Assembly (NCBI GenBank): GCA_020437045.1
Contig: JAGQWV010000412.1
Span: 1-6,677 of the forward strand
From: Saprospiraceae bacterium
Lineage (GTDB): Bacteria > Bacteroidota > Bacteroidia > Chitinophagales > Saprospiraceae
Direction: 5' to 3'
Length of the DNA: 6,677 bases
This document shows positions 5,350-6,677 of the stretch, in pieces. The first letter of the stretch is position 1. Each line of letters opens with the position of its first letter. The notes below the pieces were generated by a model. It saw only the letters and a list, made by a program, of their open reading frames with translations, made no database searches and was not told where the DNA came from. The translations under genes and the position numbers were made by a program.

Positions 5350-6677
5350 TATTGATTAAACTTGCTTTCCAGTTGTTCTAGTTCAAAGGTGATAAAACAT
5401 TTTTTACCAAAAGGACTTTGAAATGGCTCCGCACAGGCAAAGAGTTGGTCGATCATAGACCGCATTTCTACTGGGGTCATATTTGTGCCTCGTTTTATGG
5501 AAGAACTTCTTGCCAGGAGGGCAGCCAGTTTCTTTTCTTCACTCCAATCTAAATCCACATTCATCCGAAATTGTTCTAAAAGTTCGTGAAAGAGATTTTC
5601 TTCTTCACCAATATTCGACAAATGGGCTGGTATTCCGTGTAAAATAAAAGTGTCCTTACCAAAACCTTCCACTTCAAAGCCTAAGCGCCGTAGGAATGGA
5701 AGCATCGATACCAATAGTGATGCTTCATGTGCCGGCAGTTCGATGGTTTTTGGAAAGACGAGTCTTTGGGTATTAGCCGGAGATTCTCTAATCTGATGGA
5801 GATACCGCTCATATAGTATTCTTTCATGAGCATTTTGCTGATCGATCAGCATAAATCCTGACTTAATCTGACTAATAATATAGCATTGATGCATCTGCAC
5901 CGGATCCTTTCCCTGTCTTGCATCTGACTCAAAATTAGCCAGCTGCCTGGAGGGGAAAGACTCAGGATAGGTAGATGTTTTTTCCAGCCCTTTGTACAGA
6001 TCTTCCCAATTTTCCATGGTTGGCGGTCTTGAAAAACTGGAAGGAATTACAATTTTTCCTGTAACGGGATTGCCAGAAGGTGCCATTCCGGAAAAGGCAG
6101 GACTTTGTTCGAAGTCAAGAGATGGTGCAATATTATACTGATTAAGCGCATGCTTTACCGCTGACTTAATGATGTTGTAGACCAGCGATTCATCTTCAAA
6201 TTTTACTTCTTGTTTGGTAGGGTGTACATTGATATCCACTCGCTCAGGATCAATACTAATAGATAACAAATAAAACGGATAGGTACCGGGGTTGATCAGA
6301 TTTTCATAGGACATCTGTACAGCATGGTTCAAATACGGGCTTTTTATGAAGCGGTCATTCAAAAGAAAAAATTGTTCGCCTCTGGTCTTTTTAGCGGAAT
6401 CGGGTTTTCCCACAAATCCGGTAATTTTACACAGATCAGTCTCTTCTTCGATCGGTACCAACTTATCATTGATCCCTTTGCTGAAAAGATTAACCAGCCG
6501 TTTTCTCAAGGAGCCCGGCGGCAAATGATACGTCTCTGCTCCGTTGTGAAATGCTTCAAAATGAATTTCGGGATGAGCAATAGCAATACGTTGAAATTCA
6601 TCCAGTATATGCCGAAATTCGACGGTATTTGATTTAAGGAATTTGCGCCTTGCGGGAATATTGTAAAAAAGGTTTTT
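5349..6677 (-). CDS. mutL: DNA mismatch repair protein MutL, C-terminal 442 residues (N-terminus beyond the window)
   Basis: MutL couples mismatch recognition by MutS to strand removal. The frame is open to base 6677, and the first residues read NLFYNIPARRKFLKS, a conserved MutL block. A TTG at 6524 is an internal Leu codon, not the start. Roughly 140 N-terminal residues with the ATP-binding motifs lie outside the window. Visible here are the end of the ATPase/transducer region with NVHPTKQEVKF (partial residues about 150-160; Lys155 matches the ATP-contacting lysine of E. coli MutL), a variable linker (about 180-258), and the C-terminal dimerisation domain. That domain contains DQQNAHERILYE (279-290, bases 5808-5843), where endonuclease-type MutL has DQHA..E....E, and QRLVFP (5751-5768), which aligns with the clamp-binding QEMIVP of B. 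subtilis. SPFGKK (5400-5417) replaces the zinc-binding CPHGRP. His of the first motif and Cys/His of the second are missing, so nicking activity is doubtful. It heads the visible part of the operon. Confidence 0.97.
   Translation of the reverse strand, partial: KNLFYNIPARRKFLKSNTVEFRHILDEFQRIAIAHPEIHFEAFHNGAETYHLPPGSLRKRLVNLFSKGINDKLVPIEEETDLCKITGFVGKPDSAKKTRGEQFFLLNDRFIKSPYLNHAVQMSYENLINPGTYPFYLLSISIDPERVDINVHPTKQEVKFEDESLVYNIIKSAVKHALNQYNIAPSLDFEQSPAFSGMAPSGNPVTGKIVIPSSFSRPPTMENWEDLYKGLEKTSTYPESFPSRQLANFESDARQGKDPVQMHQCYIISQIKSGFMLIDQQNAHERILYERYLHQIRESPANTQRLVFPKTIELPAHEASLLVSMLPFLRRLGFEVEGFGKDTFILHGIPAHLSNIGEEENLFHELLEQFRMNVDLDWSEEKKLAALLARSSSIKRGTNMTPVEMRSMIDQLFACAEPFQSPFGKKCFITFELEQLESKFNQ

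Noticed and set aside
6522..6524. TTG as the start of MutL
   Set aside because: The same frame continues upstream to the window edge and encodes the conserved NLFYNIPARRKFLKS block, so the codon is internal Leu.
1..6677. A defence island, CRISPR array, mobile element or other undescribed multi-gene system
   Set aside because: No spaced repeats, transposase, integrase or known defence domains were seen, and every gene but the fragment at the left edge fits a conserved chromosomal family.

Overview
The window reads as a chromosomal stretch from a member of the Bacteroidota, possibly Saprospiria-like. The class-level guess is weak. The phylum call rests on three things: the gene order mutL - rhomboid - rhomboid - EEP-family hydrolase - cysS, a lipoprotein-type M28 glutaminyl cyclase of the kind found in this phylum, and mostly weak Shine-Dalgarno sequences with A/T-rich start regions. 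I see no insertion sequences, tRNA or rRNA genes, CRISPR arrays or phage genes.

Every convincing gene lies on the minus strand, so transcription runs from right to left. The right edge (5349-6677) holds the last 442 residues of MutL, whose reading frame stays open to the window end. Next come two consecutive, dissimilar rhomboid intramembrane proteases (4726-5349 and 3811-4725), a membrane-anchored endonuclease/exonuclease/phosphatase-family protein (2795-3814), cysteinyl-tRNA synthetase (1298-2794) and a glutaminyl-cyclase-like zinc lipoprotein (307-1287). After an 87-base gap, the start of an exported c-type cytochrome (1-219, reading off the left edge) can be made out from its CxxCH heme site.

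The six genes from mutL to the cyclase are almost certainly co-transcribed. Their junctions are TAATG (1-base overlap), TAGATG (abutting), ATGA (4-base overlap), TAGATG (abutting) and a 10-base gap. Functionally the operon is mixed: mismatch repair and translation in the cytoplasm, two proteases in the inner membrane, and a hydrolase and a cyclase that probably act outside the cytoplasm. The rhomboids, EEP protein, cyclase and cytochrome all relate to the membrane or periplasm. A shared pathway is not shown by the sequence.

Most of the window is conserved housekeeping content and I found no clear new system. The points most worth a second look are the loss of endonuclease signature residues in MutL, the unequal pair of rhomboids with a Ser-Ala active-site motif and a long tail on the second, the predicted periplasmic face of the EEP domain, and the left-edge heme protein with a lipoprotein-like leader that lacks the lipobox cysteine.
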